From NCBI RefSeq assembly GCF_024266705.1, contig NZ_CP100756.1, forward strand, positions 2,046,001-2,110,000: a stretch of DNA of 64,000 nucleotides, read 5' to 3'. How positions within the stretch are numbered: the stretch's first letter is position 1; each line of letters starts with the position of its first letter. This document shows positions 34,025 to 43,013 of this stretch, in pieces. This stretch comes from Natrinema gelatinilyticum (GTDB taxonomy: Archaea; Halobacteriota; Halobacteria; Halobacteriales; Natrialbaceae). The notes under the pieces were generated by a model. It was not told the DNA's origin. It saw nothing but the letters and a program-made list of their open reading frames with translations, and made no database searches. A program made the position numbers and the translations under genes.

Positions 34025-34818
34025 CAGACCTCGAGCGCCAACCCCGCCTCGGCGAGCGTCTCGTCGGCCGACAGGTCGTGGTGGACGACACCGGCGACCG
34101 CTCGCGCGATGGCTTCGGGGTCTTCGTGCTGGAAGATGGATCGCCCCATCGAGACACCGGCGCCGCCGGCATCCATCACGCCGCGGACCATCTCGATCGT
34201 CTGCCGATCGGATCCCTTCGAACCGCCGGCGATGACCACCGGGAGCCGAGTCGACTCGACGACGTGCCGGAAACTTTCGGCGTCGCCGCTGTAGCCCGTT
34301 TTGACGATGTCCGCGCCCAGTTCTTCGGCGAGTCGGACCGCGTGGCCGAGCGCCTCGGGATCCTCGGGATCGATGCCGGGCCCGCGGGCGTAGGCCATCG
34401 CCAGCACCGGCATCCCGAATCGCTCGGCCGTTTCCGTAACCTCCGAAAGTTGGGTGAGCTGATCGGGTTCGTGATCCGAACCGACGTTGATGTGGAACGA
34501 GACCGCGTCGGCGCCGACCCGAATCGCCTCTTCGACGGTGCCGGTCACTCGCTTGTCGTTCTCGTCGGGGCCAATCGTCGTCGAGCCGTTGAGATGGACG
34601 ATGTAGCCCTTACCGTTTTTGTTGTCGTGGACGCGTGGTGCGATCCCTTTCTGCGTGAGGACTGCGTCCGCGCCGCCGCTAGTGACGTCGTCGATGGTCG
34701 ATTCGATGTCTTTCAGCCCCTGGACGGCACCCATCGTGATGCCGTGGTCCATTGGGACGATCACGTACGATCCGTCTGTCCCGAGTCGCTCGAGTCGTGC
34801 GTCAATTCCGGTGGTCAT
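34024..34818 (-). CDS. aroA': 2-Amino-3,7-dideoxy-D-threo-hept-6-ulosonate synthase
   Basis: A 264-residue class I aldolase-type enzyme (DhnA/FbaB fold) that starts the archaeal shikimate route by condensing aspartate semialdehyde with a 6-deoxy-5-ketofructose phosphate. MDHGITMGAVQGL, SFHINVGSDHE, the Schiff-base Lys in ADIVKTGYSG (about residue 173) and VVIAGGSKGSDRQTIEMVRG support it. An ordinary class I fructose-bisphosphate aldolase is the alternative; the position 24 bases after trpA in the trp operon and the presence of aroB' favour the shikimate enzyme. Its stop codon touches palindromic repeat B. Confidence 0.88.
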   Translation of the reverse strand: MTTGIDARLERLGTDGSYVIVPMDHGITMGAVQGLKDIESTIDDVTSGGADAVLTQKGIAPRVHDNKNGKGYIVHLNGSTTIGPDENDKRVTGTVEEAIRVGADAVSFHINVGSDHEPDQLTQLSEVTETAERFGMPVLAMAYARGPGIDPEDPEALGHAVRLAEELGADIVKTGYSGDAESFRHVVESTRLPVVIAGGSKGSDRQTIEMVRGVMDAGGAGVSMGRSIFQHEDPEAIARAVAGVVHHDLSADETLAEAGLALEV

Positions 34819-34842
34819 TGCGGGAGTGTAGCAAGCTTGCAG

Positions 34843-35721
34843 TTATGGCTGTTCTGGTTCCGGTGCATCTTCAGCGTCGGCGTCGGCCTCGGTGTCGTCG
34901 ACTGCGCCGCGGCAAGCGCCGTGTTTGAGTTCCGTCGCCGTGGCCTCGAGTTCGGCGACCGCGCCGGCGGGGTCGTCGCTCGACGCGATGATGTCGACGA
35001 GCGCGCTGCCGACGATGACGCCGTCGGCGCCCGCCTCGACGATTTCGGCGGCGTGGTCACCTTTGCTCACGCCGAAGCCGACCGCCTTCGGGACGTCGTA
35101 CCCCGAGAGCCGCGCGAGGCTGTCGTGTGTCGCCGTCGAGACGTTCGCGCGCGCACCGGTCGTCCCGAGACGAGCCTGGACGTACGCGAATCCCGAAACC
35201 TGCGACATGATGGTCTCGAGGCGCTCGCCCTCGGTCGTCGGCGCGATGATGAAGACGAGATCGAGCCCGCGGTCGTCGCAGGCCTCGCGCAGCGGGTCCG
35301 CCTCCTCGGCGGGCAGGTCGGGGACGATAATCCCCGAGAGTCCGACTTCGGCGGCACGCTCGACGAACGGTCGAACGTCCGGCTCCGAACCGTACTGCAG
35401 GATCATATTGTAGTACGTCATAACCAGCAGCGGTGCGTCGGTCTCGAGTTCGTCGACCAACTCGAAAAAGCCCTGGGGGGTCGTACCGGCCTCGAGCGCG
35501 CGATTGATCGCCGCCTGGATCGTCGGCCCTTCGGCGATCGGTTCCGAAAACGGGAGCCCGAGTTCGATTAGATCGGAGCCGCCGCGGTCGAGGGCCTCGA
35601 CGTACGCCGTCGTGTCCTCGAGGGTCGGATCGCCCGCCGTGATGTAGGTGATCAGTGCGGGACGATTATCGCGGATCGCGGCTTCGACGTCGCTGTCGTA
35701 GTCGACCGAATCGTCGGTCAC
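34843..35721 (-). CDS. trpA: Tryptophan synthase alpha chain
   Basis: A 292-residue TIM barrel that cleaves indole-3-glycerol phosphate to indole and glyceraldehyde 3-phosphate. The catalytic Glu is in [20 protein letters not shown]; the catalytic Asp region is [10 protein letters not shown]. The barrel ends with [14 protein letters not shown] and [12 protein letters not shown], followed by an acidic tail. Start is GTG 35719-35721, overlapping the trpB TGA (GTGA), so translation is coupled. The longer open frame upstream is antisense to trpB's own frame and is not used. Confidence 0.96.
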   Translation of the reverse strand: MTDDSVDYDSDVEAAIRDNRPALITYITAGDPTLEDTTAYVEALDRGGSDLIELGLPFSEPIAEGPTIQAAINRALEAGTTPQGFFELVDELETDAPLLVMTYYNMILQYGSEPDVRPFVERAAEVGLSGIIVPDLPAEEADPLREACDDRGLDLVFIIAPTTEGERLETIMSQVSGFAYVQARLGTTGARANVSTATHDSLARLSGYDVPKAVGFGVSKGDHAAEIVEAGADGVIVGSALVDIIASSDDPAGAVAELEATATELKHGACRGAVDDTEADADAEDAPEPEQP

Positions 35722-37088
35722 CGGTCGAACACCTCGACGTCGGGTGCGGCCTCGAGATCGCGTTTTTCGGTCTCCTCGAGCACCGTCTCGAGGTCCTTGT
35801 CGCCGCGTCCCGAGACGGTGACGACAACGAGGTCGCCGAGTTCCTCGTGCGCCTCGTCTCGCGGGCTTCGCTCGCTCGACGTATCCGTGGCGATCCCCGC
35901 CGCGCACTCGAGATAGCCTAGTGCGTGACTCGACTCGAGTGCCGGGATGATGCCCTCGAGGCGGGAGAGCCGGTGGAAGCCGTTGACTGCGTCCTCGTCC
36001 TCGACGCTCACGGGAGTTACCCGGCCCGTCTCGACGAGGTGCGAGAGTTCGGGCCCGACGCCGGCGTAATCCAGCCCCGCGCTGACGCTGTGTGACTCCA
36101 CGATCTGGCCGTCCCCGCTCTGGAGGAGCTTCGTCATCGCACCGTGGAGGACGCCGTCGGTGCCCGTCGAGAGCGTCGCAGAGTTGGGCGCGAGACCCGC
36201 CTTTTCGTCGATCGAGAGGCTCGAGCCGCCGGCTTCGACGGCGTACAGCGCAACGTCTTCGTCTGGCGGACGCCGTCCGCTCGAGTCGTCAGCGAACCGT
36301 GGGCCCGCGCAGTCAGGAACGAACGCGTGAAAGGTGCCCATCGTGTTCGAGCCGCCGCCGGCGCAGGCGACGACGCTGTCGGGGAGCTGCCCCGCCTCCT
36401 CCTGTATTTGCTCGCGGATCTCCTCGCCGATGACGGACTGGAAGTCTCGGACCATCTTCGGGAAGGGGTGCGGGCCGACGACGGAGCCGATCACGTAGTG
36501 GGTTCGTTCGACGGTGGTCGCCCAGTCTCGCATCGTCTCGTTGATGGCCTCTTTCAGGGTTGCGCTGCCTGCATCGACTGGATTTACCTCGGCTCCGTTC
36601 ATCCGCATCCGATAGACGTTCGGTCGCTGGCGATTGACGTCAGTTCGGCCCATGTATATTTCACAGGGCATGTCGAGGTGGGCCGCGGCCATGGCCGTCG
36701 CGGTACCGTGTTGACCCGCACCGGTTTCGGCGATGATCCGCTCTTTGCCCATGTACTTCGCGAGCAGCACTTGCCCGAGCGCGTTGTTCAGTTTGTGCGC
36801 ACCGCCGTGGACGAGGTCTTCGCGCTTGAGATAGATTTCGCGGTCGTAGCGATCGCTCAGCCGGTCGGCGCGCTGTAGCGGCGTCGGCCGGCCGCCGAAG
36901 TCGTGCATTCGCTCGCGGAACTCGTCCATGAACCCGTCCTCGTTCTCGAGGACGAACCGTTCGTAGGCGGCTTCGAGTTCCTGCAGGGCTGGCATCAGCG
37001 CCTCCGGAACGTACTGACCACCGTAGTCACCGAACGTTCCCGTGCTCCCGGAACGTGATCCGCTCTCGTCGCGTTCGTCTGTGTTCAT
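35718..37088 (-). CDS. trpB: Tryptophan synthase beta chain
   Basis: A 456-residue PLP enzyme that joins indole and serine to make tryptophan. N-terminus [20 protein letters not shown] is typical of TrpB1. The PLP Lys is in [13 protein letters not shown] (about residue 99), the phosphate-binding loop is [11 protein letters not shown], and the ending [10 protein letters not shown] is characteristic. A 15-20 residue acidic insert ([13 protein letters not shown]) lies near residue 275. It is 25 bases after trpC and overlaps trpA by 4 bases. Confidence 0.97.
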   Translation of the reverse strand: MNTDERDESGSRSGSTGTFGDYGGQYVPEALMPALQELEAAYERFVLENEDGFMDEFRERMHDFGGRPTPLQRADRLSDRYDREIYLKREDLVHGGAHKLNNALGQVLLAKYMGKERIIAETGAGQHGTATAMAAAHLDMPCEIYMGRTDVNRQRPNVYRMRMNGAEVNPVDAGSATLKEAINETMRDWATTVERTHYVIGSVVGPHPFPKMVRDFQSVIGEEIREQIQEEAGQLPDSVVACAGGGSNTMGTFHAFVPDCAGPRFADDSSGRRPPDEDVALYAVEAGGSSLSIDEKAGLAPNSATLSTGTDGVLHGAMTKLLQSGDGQIVESHSVSAGLDYAGVGPELSHLVETGRVTPVSVEDEDAVNGFHRLSRLEGIIPALESSHALGYLECAAGIATDTSSERSPRDEAHEELGDLVVVTVSGRGDKDLETVLEETEKRDLEAAPDVEVFDR

Positions 37089-37113
37089 GTCTGTGTGTCT
37101 CCGTCGTGTGCGC

Positions 37114-37914
37114 TCATGTCGACTCGGTTTCCGCTGCGTCCGGTGATTCCGCTTGTGTGAGTCGCCGGGTGTTCTCGGTCACGTCGCTCTCGTCCGCACT
37201 GTGGTCCATGATGGCGCTGCCGACCAGCAACGCGTCGGCGCCGGCCTCGCGCATTCTGCGGACGTCCGCCGGCGACGACACCCCGCTCTCGGCGATCAGC
37301 GTCACGTCGTCCGGAGCGGCGGGAGCTACCGACTCGAAGGTTTCGAGGTCGACCTCGAGTTTCGCCAGGTCCCGGTTGTTCACCCCAACGAGCTCCGCGT
37401 CCGCGTCGAACGCGGCCTCGAGTTCGTCCCGGTCGTGTACTTCGACAAGCGGCTGGAACCCGCGGTCGCGTGCGGCTGCCACGAGCGCTGGCAGGTCGTC
37501 GACGAACCGCGCGATTAAGAGCAACAGGTCGGCCGCGACGACGTCCATCCCGGCCTCGTCCAGAACGAAGTCCTTGCGGAGGACGGGGACGTTCACGGCT
37601 TCCCGGACGCGGGTCAGCGCGTCGGGTGAGCCGCCGAAGTGGGTCGGCTCCGTGAGAACCGAAATCGCCGCCGCGCCGCCCTCGACCATCGCTTCGGCCA
37701 GTTCGACGGGATCGTCGGCTCGCGTTCCGTCGGCCGTCGGACTCGTCAGTTTCACCTCCGCGATCACCGGGACAAGCCCGTTCGCTTCCGCCCGTGCCAG
37801 CGCGTCGGGCAACGACCGTGCGTCGACGTCTACGACGCCGTCGCCGCCGGAGCGCTCTCGAGCGGCCGCGAGGATCGACTTCACTGCGGGCGCAAGCTCC
37901 GTTTCGGAGTTCAT
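37114..37914 (-). CDS. trpC: Indole-3-glycerol-phosphate synthase
   Basis: A 266-residue TIM barrel converting carboxyphenylamino-deoxyribulose phosphate to indole-3-glycerol phosphate. Motifs: [16 protein letters not shown] (catalytic Lys), [53 protein letters not shown] and [12 protein letters not shown]. The usual Ser in the KxxSP motif is a Thr (KLTSP has Thr before SP), as in other haloarchaea. First gene of trpC-trpB-trpA-aroA'. The promoter carries paired TGTACA boxes. Confidence 0.96.
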   Translation of the reverse strand: MNSETELAPAVKSILAAARERSGGDGVVDVDARSLPDALARAEANGLVPVIAEVKLTSPTADGTRADDPVELAEAMVEGGAAAISVLTEPTHFGGSPDALTRVREAVNVPVLRKDFVLDEAGMDVVAADLLLLIARFVDDLPALVAAARDRGFQPLVEVHDRDELEAAFDADAELVGVNNRDLAKLEVDLETFESVAPAAPDDVTLIAESGVSSPADVRRMREAGADALLVGSAIMDHSADESDVTENTRRLTQAESPDAAETEST

Positions 37915-37917
37915 TAT

Positions 37918-37943
37918 TGTACATCGACGTACTCATATGTACA
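37918..37943 (-). promoter_or_regulatory. trp operon operator: two TGTACA boxes
   Basis: Hexamers TGTACA at 37918-37923 and 37938-37943, 20 bases apart start to start (about two helical turns), within a 7-base inverted repeat TGTACAT/ATGTACA. On the minus strand the distal box overlaps the TATA element (CTTATGT, 37941-37947) and the proximal box overlaps the predicted leaderless start of trpC (ATG 37912-37914). TGTACA is the known TRP box of Methanothermobacter TrpY. Confidence 0.65.
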
Positions 37944-38035
37944 TAAGGTTTGCGTCATCGTGATGGCGGAGACGGGAGACATCCGACGGTCCTGTTTCGG
38001 CGGGACGGTCGGTCGTCTGTCGGCGACCTCGCTGG

Positions 38036-38380
38036 CTAGTCGCTCCGTTCGGCTTCGAGGGCCTGGAGCGTGTCGTAGGCATCGACTGCGTACGTCATCG
38101 CGGGACCACCGCCCATCACCACGGCGATCTTCAGCGCGTCGACGATCTCGTCGTGGGTCGCACCGGCCTCGAGCGCCGCGTCCGTGTGCCAGAGGATACA
38201 GTGGTCACAGCAAGTGACGACGCCGATGGCGAGCGACATCAACTCTTTCGTCTTGTGATCGAGCGTCGTCGTCATTTCCGCTGTTTCGACGAACCCACTG
38301 AACCGTTTCAGCTCCGGCGCCTCGCTCGTCAGTTCGCCGAGCGTCTCCTTGAAATCGTCTAGTTCTTGTGATCGGGACAT
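38036..38380 (-). CDS. Carboxymuconolactone decarboxylase / AhpD-like protein
   Basis: A 114-residue all-helical protein of the CMD family. The AhpD redox motif is present: VVTCCDHCILWHTDAALEAG (Cys-x2-Cys with downstream His), then EIVDALKIAVVMGGGPAMTY. Such proteins act as trimeric disulfide reductases or peroxidases. Separate transcription unit 121 bases upstream of trpC's divergent region. Confidence 0.9.
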   Translation of the reverse strand: MSRSQELDDFKETLGELTSEAPELKRFSGFVETAEMTTTLDHKTKELMSLAIGVVTCCDHCILWHTDAALEAGATHDEIVDALKIAVVMGGGPAMTYAVDAYDTLQALEAERSD

Positions 38381-38579
38381 CGTTTAGCAAAACCACGACT
38401 GGGGACTAAACGCAATGGGGGTGGAACAGGACCGCTGTGAGGGGTCGCGCATTCCACACTTGTGACGTGTTGCAGACGGGATTCCGATCGCCGAGAACGG
38501 CAGTCGTCGGTGGTCATACCGCACTGAACCGAGACCCGGGACCGGCGCCTATTCAAGCCCGGGTCTCCTACGGCATCCT

Positions 38580-39050
38580 ATGGTGGACGTTACGGACGCT
38601 GGAATCTACGCGCGGGAATCGCCGTACCTCGATCGGTACGTCCAGCTCGGAGTCGCCAGCGGGCGGGTTCTGAGCGTCTCGTTTCCCGAGGTTTTGGATG
38701 ACGACGCCGAAGAGGACCACCCCGTACTCGATCGAATTTTCGAGTATCTCGACGGCCTCGAGCCGGTCACCTTCGAGGACGTCCAGGTTGCGATGACCAT
38801 GCCGACCGACCAACGGTCGGTCCTCGAACAGGTCCAGCAGGTTCCCTACGGCGACCAGGTTACCGTCGAGACACTCGCCCGGATGACCTCGGGTCTCGAT
38901 CACGAGGACGAAACCGACATCGTCCTCGTCCGAACGGCACTCGACGAGAATCCCGCGCCCCTTCTCATTCCCGATCACCGCGTCCGCGACGGCCCCAGCG
39001 CCGCGCCCCCGGACGTCGAGCAGAAGCTCCGGTCGCTCGAGGAATTGTAA
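38580..39050 (+). CDS. Alkyltransferase-like protein (MGMT fold without the catalytic Cys)
   Basis: A 156-residue protein. The C-terminal half is the MGMT DNA-binding domain: VLEQVQQVPYGDQVTVETLA, an Asn/Arg-equivalent helix, then PLLIPDHRVRDGPSAAPPDV. In active enzymes the motif is PCHRV with an alkyl-accepting Cys; here the residue before HRV is Asp. Relatives with changed residues (ATL proteins, PWHRV) bind O6-alkylguanine and signal to nucleotide excision repair. That role is a reasonable guess. No alkyl transfer is possible. Confidence 0.8.
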   Translation: MVDVTDAGIYARESPYLDRYVQLGVASGRVLSVSFPEVLDDDAEEDHPVLDRIFEYLDGLEPVTFEDVQVAMTMPTDQRSVLEQVQQVPYGDQVTVETLARMTSGLDHEDETDIVLVRTALDENPAPLLIPDHRVRDGPSAAPPDVEQKLRSLEEL

Positions 39051-39153
39051 GCGTCCGATATCCCGTATGAGCGAGTCGACGAAGGCACGAACCCGCATCC
39101 GAAGCTGTATACAGCGGTTCAACGGAGCAGTCGAGAACTCGGCGAGTACGCGG

Positions 39154-39747
39154 TTACGTCTCTGATCGGTCGATCTTCTCGGGCACTTCGAACGCCGTCG
39201 CCAACTCGAGTAACTGCACGAGGATCCGGCCTGTCGCGCCCCAGACGGTGTAGCCGTTCACGTGGAAGTAGTGGATGACGACCTCGCCGTAGTACGGATG
39301 TGATCGACGTTCGTACTCGTAGTTCGCTGGATCGAGCAGTCCGGCCAGGGGAAGCACGACGATTTCGGCGACTTCGTTGTCGTCGCGGACGTACTCCCGA
39401 TCCGGGACGTGGGCAACAAACGGCGTGACGGCGTACTCGGTGACCGTCCGGATGTCGTCCAGTTGCCCGACTACTTCGGCCTCGCTCGGCTCGAGGCCGA
39501 TCTCTTCGTTGGCCTCCCGGAGCGCGGTATCGAGGATCGTCCCGTCTATCGGCTCGGCACCACCGCCGGGGAAACTCATCTGGCCGGGGTGCTCGCCGAG
39601 GTGGTCGGCGCGTCGGGTGAACAGCAGGTGATCCTCACCGTCGCGATCGACGATCGGCGCGAGGACGGCTGCGTCGTACTCCTGATCGTCGATCTCGACC
39701 GGGTCGTGGGCGGCGACCGGCTCGAGGCTCAACCTCGTATCAGTCAT
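39154..39747 (-). CDS. NUDIX hydrolase, CoA pyrophosphatase type
   Basis: A 197-residue NUDIX enzyme. The UPF0035/CoA-specific motif is clear: LLFTRRADHLGEHPGQMSFP followed by GG, and the Nudix box core is REANEEIGL. Products of this subgroup hydrolyse CoA and acyl-CoA to 4'-phosphopantetheine and 3',5'-ADP. The upstream gene's TGA overlaps its ATG (ATGA), so it is translated with that gene. The longer open frame upstream is in antisense and out of family. Confidence 0.9.
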   Translation of the reverse strand: MTDTRLSLEPVAAHDPVEIDDQEYDAAVLAPIVDRDGEDHLLFTRRADHLGEHPGQMSFPGGGAEPIDGTILDTALREANEEIGLEPSEAEVVGQLDDIRTVTEYAVTPFVAHVPDREYVRDDNEVAEIVVLPLAGLLDPANYEYERRSHPYYGEVVIHYFHVNGYTVWGATGRILVQLLELATAFEVPEKIDRSET

Positions 39748-40244
39748 TCCGAAAGTGCGTCCTCCAGCCGCGTCCGTTCGTCTGTGAGATCGACCGGTGC
39801 CCAGGCCTCGAGGTCGTAGCTGACGTCGAGCAAGGTCCGACACCGCGCGCCGTCGCCTGCGGCGATTGCTTCCTCGACGGCTGCAACGAAGCGATCGCGG
39901 GTCGCATCACCCAGTGGCTGCCGATCGGGTCGGCGGCGTTCGACGTCGAGGATGTGGGGGACGTCTTCGGCGTGTTCCGGTACCGACGGAAACGCAGTTG
40001 GCCCGGCGACGAAGAGCGCCTCGCCGTCCGTGTTCGCCACTGCGTCGCTTCCGCTGGCGGGATCGTACTGAACGAGTGCGAACGATTCGAGTGCCGCCTC
40101 GATCGCCGTGTCGAGGGTGTCGTCGTCTACCGACTGCCCGTCGGCTCGATACGCGGCCTCGGCGAGCGCCCGCTCGAGCTCTTCGCGGGTCAACCCGCCG
40201 AAGAGGTCGACCACGCCGGCCAGTTCGTCGGCGGTCGCGTCCAT
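39744..40244 (-). CDS. Haloarchaeal protein of unknown function (DUF7109-like?)
   Basis: A 166-residue acidic protein starting MDATADELAGVVDLFGGLTR, mainly helical, with a region FVAGPTAFPSVPEHAEDVPH and an ending that includes WAPVDLTDERTRLEDALSE. Its TGA overlaps the ATG of the NUDIX gene. It resembles a haloarchaeal family I associate with DUF7109, but the assignment is uncertain. It is 26 bases downstream of the glycosyltransferase gene, so the three may be one operon. Confidence 0.65.
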   Translation of the reverse strand: MDATADELAGVVDLFGGLTREELERALAEAAYRADGQSVDDDTLDTAIEAALESFALVQYDPASGSDAVANTDGEALFVAGPTAFPSVPEHAEDVPHILDVERRRPDRQPLGDATRDRFVAAVEEAIAAGDGARCRTLLDVSYDLEAWAPVDLTDERTRLEDALSE

Positions 40245-40270
40245 ACCCGGTCCAACGGCCGGTGATGGGA

Positions 40271-41416
40271 TTAGTCTTGTGAGCGTGATCCGACCCGTCG
40301 CTCTTGCCAGGGCTGGGCAGCTTCGACCACCTCGGCCGGGTCGAACGGGGCGTCGGTCCACCGCGGCAGACGCGCGTCGTCCTCCGGCGGCGCGATCGAA
40401 GTGGCGTAGCGGGCCAGCTGATCGCGTTCGCCAGCGGGATCGTACTCGAGACCGTTGAACGCCGCATCGACGTGATATTGTCGGATCAGTGTCTCGCCGA
40501 CTGCACGATATCGCTCGGGCAGCGTCTCGTACTCGGGATCGACGCCGTGTTCCTCGAACACGCGTAAGAGTGCGGCCGCGACTTCGCGGCTCATCCCTTC
40601 GAGCCCCGTCTCGCCCGCGACCGTTCGGTGGTCGTGTTCGTGGGTCCCGAGGTCGACCTGAGCAGTCCCGTCGAAGCCGGCGACCGCGAAGGCGTCGCCG
40701 AGCGTTCCGACCTCGAGTCCCCACGCCCGGGGTGGGCGCAGCCGGCGGGTGAGGTTGGCGGTCGCGGCGAACTCGCCGGCCAGCGCGTATCGAAACGCGC
40801 GGAGGTAGTCGACGATCGGCTCGTCGTGGGCGTCCGCGACCGTTCGAACGAGCGGTTCGTAGAACAGGCGGCAGAGCCGGCCGTAAAGCCGATCGCGTTC
40901 GACGCGGGCGTAGTACCCCTTCGAAAAGTCGAAGTTCATCGTCAGGGGTGCGAGCAGGCGGTGGACGTGTCCGCACTCGTAGCTTCTGACATCTGCATCG
41001 TGGACGACGACTGCGTCGGCGCTGTCGGCGGCCGGGCCGAGCGCGAGCCATACGTCTCGTCCCTTTCCGAAGTATCCGCCCAGGTCCGCGTCGGTGAGCA
41101 ACGCGTCGACGTCCGGTGCGGTACACCAGAGGACGCGCATCGGCAGCGCGAACGAGGTGAGCCACTCGCGAAACGGCCCGATCTGATCGGGCTCGGCGCG
41201 AACGGGAACGAAGACCGCAGCAGGCGCTGGCTCGAGGCACTCGAGTTCGCGGAGGACATGTTCGGCGGCGGGACGGTCGTACTCGCGGGCGGTCATCGGG
41301 ACGACGACGGCCGTCTCGGCGACTGCGGCGGCAGCTTCGTGTCCGAGGTTGCCACAGGGTCCGTCCCCGTCGCTGAACTCGTGGAGCGTCGCGATTCGCT
41401 CCTGGACGTACTCCAT
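40271..41416 (-). CDS. Glycosyltransferase, GT-A type (MPG/GPG synthase-like)
   Basis: A 381-residue nucleotide-sugar transferase. The metal-binding region is VVVHDADVRSYECGHVHRLL (DxD-type in a family where the sequence is HDxD), followed by the acceptor region LTMNFDFSKGYYARVERDRLYG and GRLCRLFYEPLVR. This layout matches the glucosyl/mannosyl-3-phosphoglycerate synthase group, so a compatible-solute or glycolipid role is possible. The donor and acceptor are not determined. Start at ATG 41414-41416; the long open frame upstream is not protein-like. Confidence 0.8.
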   Translation of the reverse strand: MEYVQERIATLHEFSDGDGPCGNLGHEAAAAVAETAVVVPMTAREYDRPAAEHVLRELECLEPAPAAVFVPVRAEPDQIGPFREWLTSFALPMRVLWCTAPDVDALLTDADLGGYFGKGRDVWLALGPAADSADAVVVHDADVRSYECGHVHRLLAPLTMNFDFSKGYYARVERDRLYGRLCRLFYEPLVRTVADAHDEPIVDYLRAFRYALAGEFAATANLTRRLRPPRAWGLEVGTLGDAFAVAGFDGTAQVDLGTHEHDHRTVAGETGLEGMSREVAAALLRVFEEHGVDPEYETLPERYRAVGETLIRQYHVDAAFNGLEYDPAGERDQLARYATSIAPPEDDARLPRWTDAPFDPAEVVEAAQPWQERRVGSRSQD

Positions 41417-41454
41417 CGGTGGGGTGTTCGGGCGAATCGGTAAAACTGCCACGA

Positions 41455-41763
41455 ATGCGGCCCGGTGATATCCTCCCCGTCGTGAACGACGGCCTTCTCG
41501 TTCCGCAAGGTGGGATAGTTGCCGGTCCACGACACAACGTGTTCTCTCTCGCAGCGGGTGAAATCCGACCAATACTCTTCGAGGATCGAACCGTTCGAGA
41601 TCCGGACGGGTTGTCGTATCTGAGATCGTGCTCGAAGCTGTCTGCTTTGGACGTGGTTTGTGGCGGGTGTGAGAAGCCGCTGAAGACCGAAAATCACCCC
41701 GACGAGATCGAGACGCTCCGAATCTGTCCGAATTGCAACGCCGAGTGGAAGGAGATCCGCTAG
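41455..41763 (+). CDS. Small zinc-ribbon protein, start uncertain
   Basis: A 102-residue frame; the last 40 residues contain a zinc ribbon, CGGC then CPNC (context LDVVCGGCEKPLKTENHP and ETLRICPNCNAEWKEIR). The first part overlaps an IS605-like end motif on the other strand (41465-41492), so the true N-terminus may have been lost or replaced. Not recognised as a known family. Confidence 0.4.
   Translation: MRPGDILPVVNDGLLVPQGGIVAGPRHNVFSLAAGEIRPILFEDRTVRDPDGLSYLRSCSKLSALDVVCGGCEKPLKTENHPDEIETLRICPNCNAEWKEIR
41465..41492 (-). mobile_element. Second IS200/IS605-like right-end motif
   Basis: On the minus strand: hairpin CCGTCGT-TC-ACGACGG followed by GGAGGATATCAC, the same form as the end at 27973-28002 (GGAGGATGTCAC). 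It marks a decayed or minimal IS605-type end just upstream of the glycosyltransferase gene. The interior of the element cannot be delimited. Confidence 0.4.
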
Positions 41764-41947
41764 GGCCATTTTCTCCCCCGATTGCCACGACCGTTCGGGG
41801 GTGGAGTCGAGATTCCGAATCGATCCCACGCGCCGTCTCGGTCCTCCGCCCGGCGCACAGCGTCCTACCGACGGTTCTCGTCGCCGTGCGGTGACCGACG
41901 GGGTCTGACGTCCAACTGCTTTTACCGACGAGCGCCCAATCACGGGT

Positions 41948-42997
41948 GTGAGCTACGGAAATCTTTGCGACCACCTCGACGCTCTCGAGGCCGGCGATGG
42001 TCGACACGTCGTCGCCCTTCCCGACGGCAGCGTCGACCACCGGTACGCTCTCTCGGGAGCCGGCGGCGCGTCCATCGAGGGCGTCGACGAGTTCGCCGGC
42101 CAACTCGCAGACGGCAGCCGTGCGTTCTGGCTCGAGGCAACCGGCGTCCGGCCCGGTGGACAGGCGGTCAACGTGGCCGTACAGGTCGACGCACTCGGCG
42201 ATTCTGCGACCCTCGTCGGTCATCTCGACCATCCGGTGTTGGCAGACTTTTCCTTCGAAACGTACTCCATGGGCCCGCCAGCGACCGTCAGCGTCGTCGC
42301 GTTCGATGGGGACGACCTCCTCTTCTCAGAGCCGGGGCCGACCGAAGCGTGGGACGTCGCGGATCTCAGTGCGGTCGTGGACTGAGACCAGCTCGTCGAT
42401 GCGGACGCGCTCTGTTGTGCGAACTGGGTCACGGTCCGCGGCCTCACGGCCGTCTTCGACCGACTCCAGTCGGCCCCGCCCGCCGAGTTCCTCGCGGTCG
42501 TCCTCGATCCCGGCCCGATCGACGCGGTCGAGCCGGCGGCGCTCGCGGACCTGTTCGACGCGCTCGCGCAAGCGGACGCGGCAAGCGACACCCTCGAGGT
42601 TGTTCTCTCCGTCAATCCGACCGAACTCGAGGCCGCCGTGACGGCCGCCGACGGAGCGGACGGCGCGTTCGATGGGGCCCCGGACCGGAACCGAGACAGA
42701 GCGGAGACCCTTCGTTCGGCGGTCGACGTCACAGGCGTGGTCTCTCACGGCGCGGACGTGGCGGCCGGGGCGACTCGCGACGAGTCTGCCGTCGTCGACA
42801 TGCTCGACGTCAGTGAGGTGACGCACACGACCGGTGCCGGCGACCGATTCTCGGCTGGGCTGGCGTGTGCGCTGGCTCGCAAGTGGCCGCTCGAGGCGGC
42901 GCTCGCGCTCGGAAACGCCTGTGCGGCACACTTCGTCGAAACTGGCGAAACCGCCAATCCAAGGGCGGTGCGCTCGTTGCTCACGCGCCGGGGGTGA
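41948..42997 (+). pseudogene. PfkB-family carbohydrate kinase interrupted by an in-frame TGA
   Basis: One continuous frame from GTG 41948 to TGA at 42997 with a single internal TGA at 42383-42385. Upstream part: VRPGGQAVNVAVQVDALGDS (substrate and Gly-rich binding), HLDHPVLADFSFETYSMGPP. Downstream part: DQLVDADALCCANWVTVRGL, then LEVVLSVNPTEL and the PfkB signature THTTGAGDRFSAGLACALARK. The whole chain would be about 349 residues, normal for the family. The stop could have come from TGG (Trp) by one change. Leaderless GTG with TTTTA box near 41918. Either a recent nonsense mutation or a sequencing error. Confidence 0.85.
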
Positions 42998-43013
42998 GTC
43001 CGATCGATCCGGA

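Noticed and set aside
34078-35571. 497-codon plus-strand open frame across aroA' and trpA
   Set aside because: A high-G+C antisense shadow of two clearly conserved genes; no protein family resemblance.
41417-42232. Long minus-strand open frame continuing upstream of the glycosyltransferase
   Set aside because: It lies antisense to the PfkB-type gene and the zinc-ribbon frame and has shadow-type composition; the glycosyltransferase starts at 41416.
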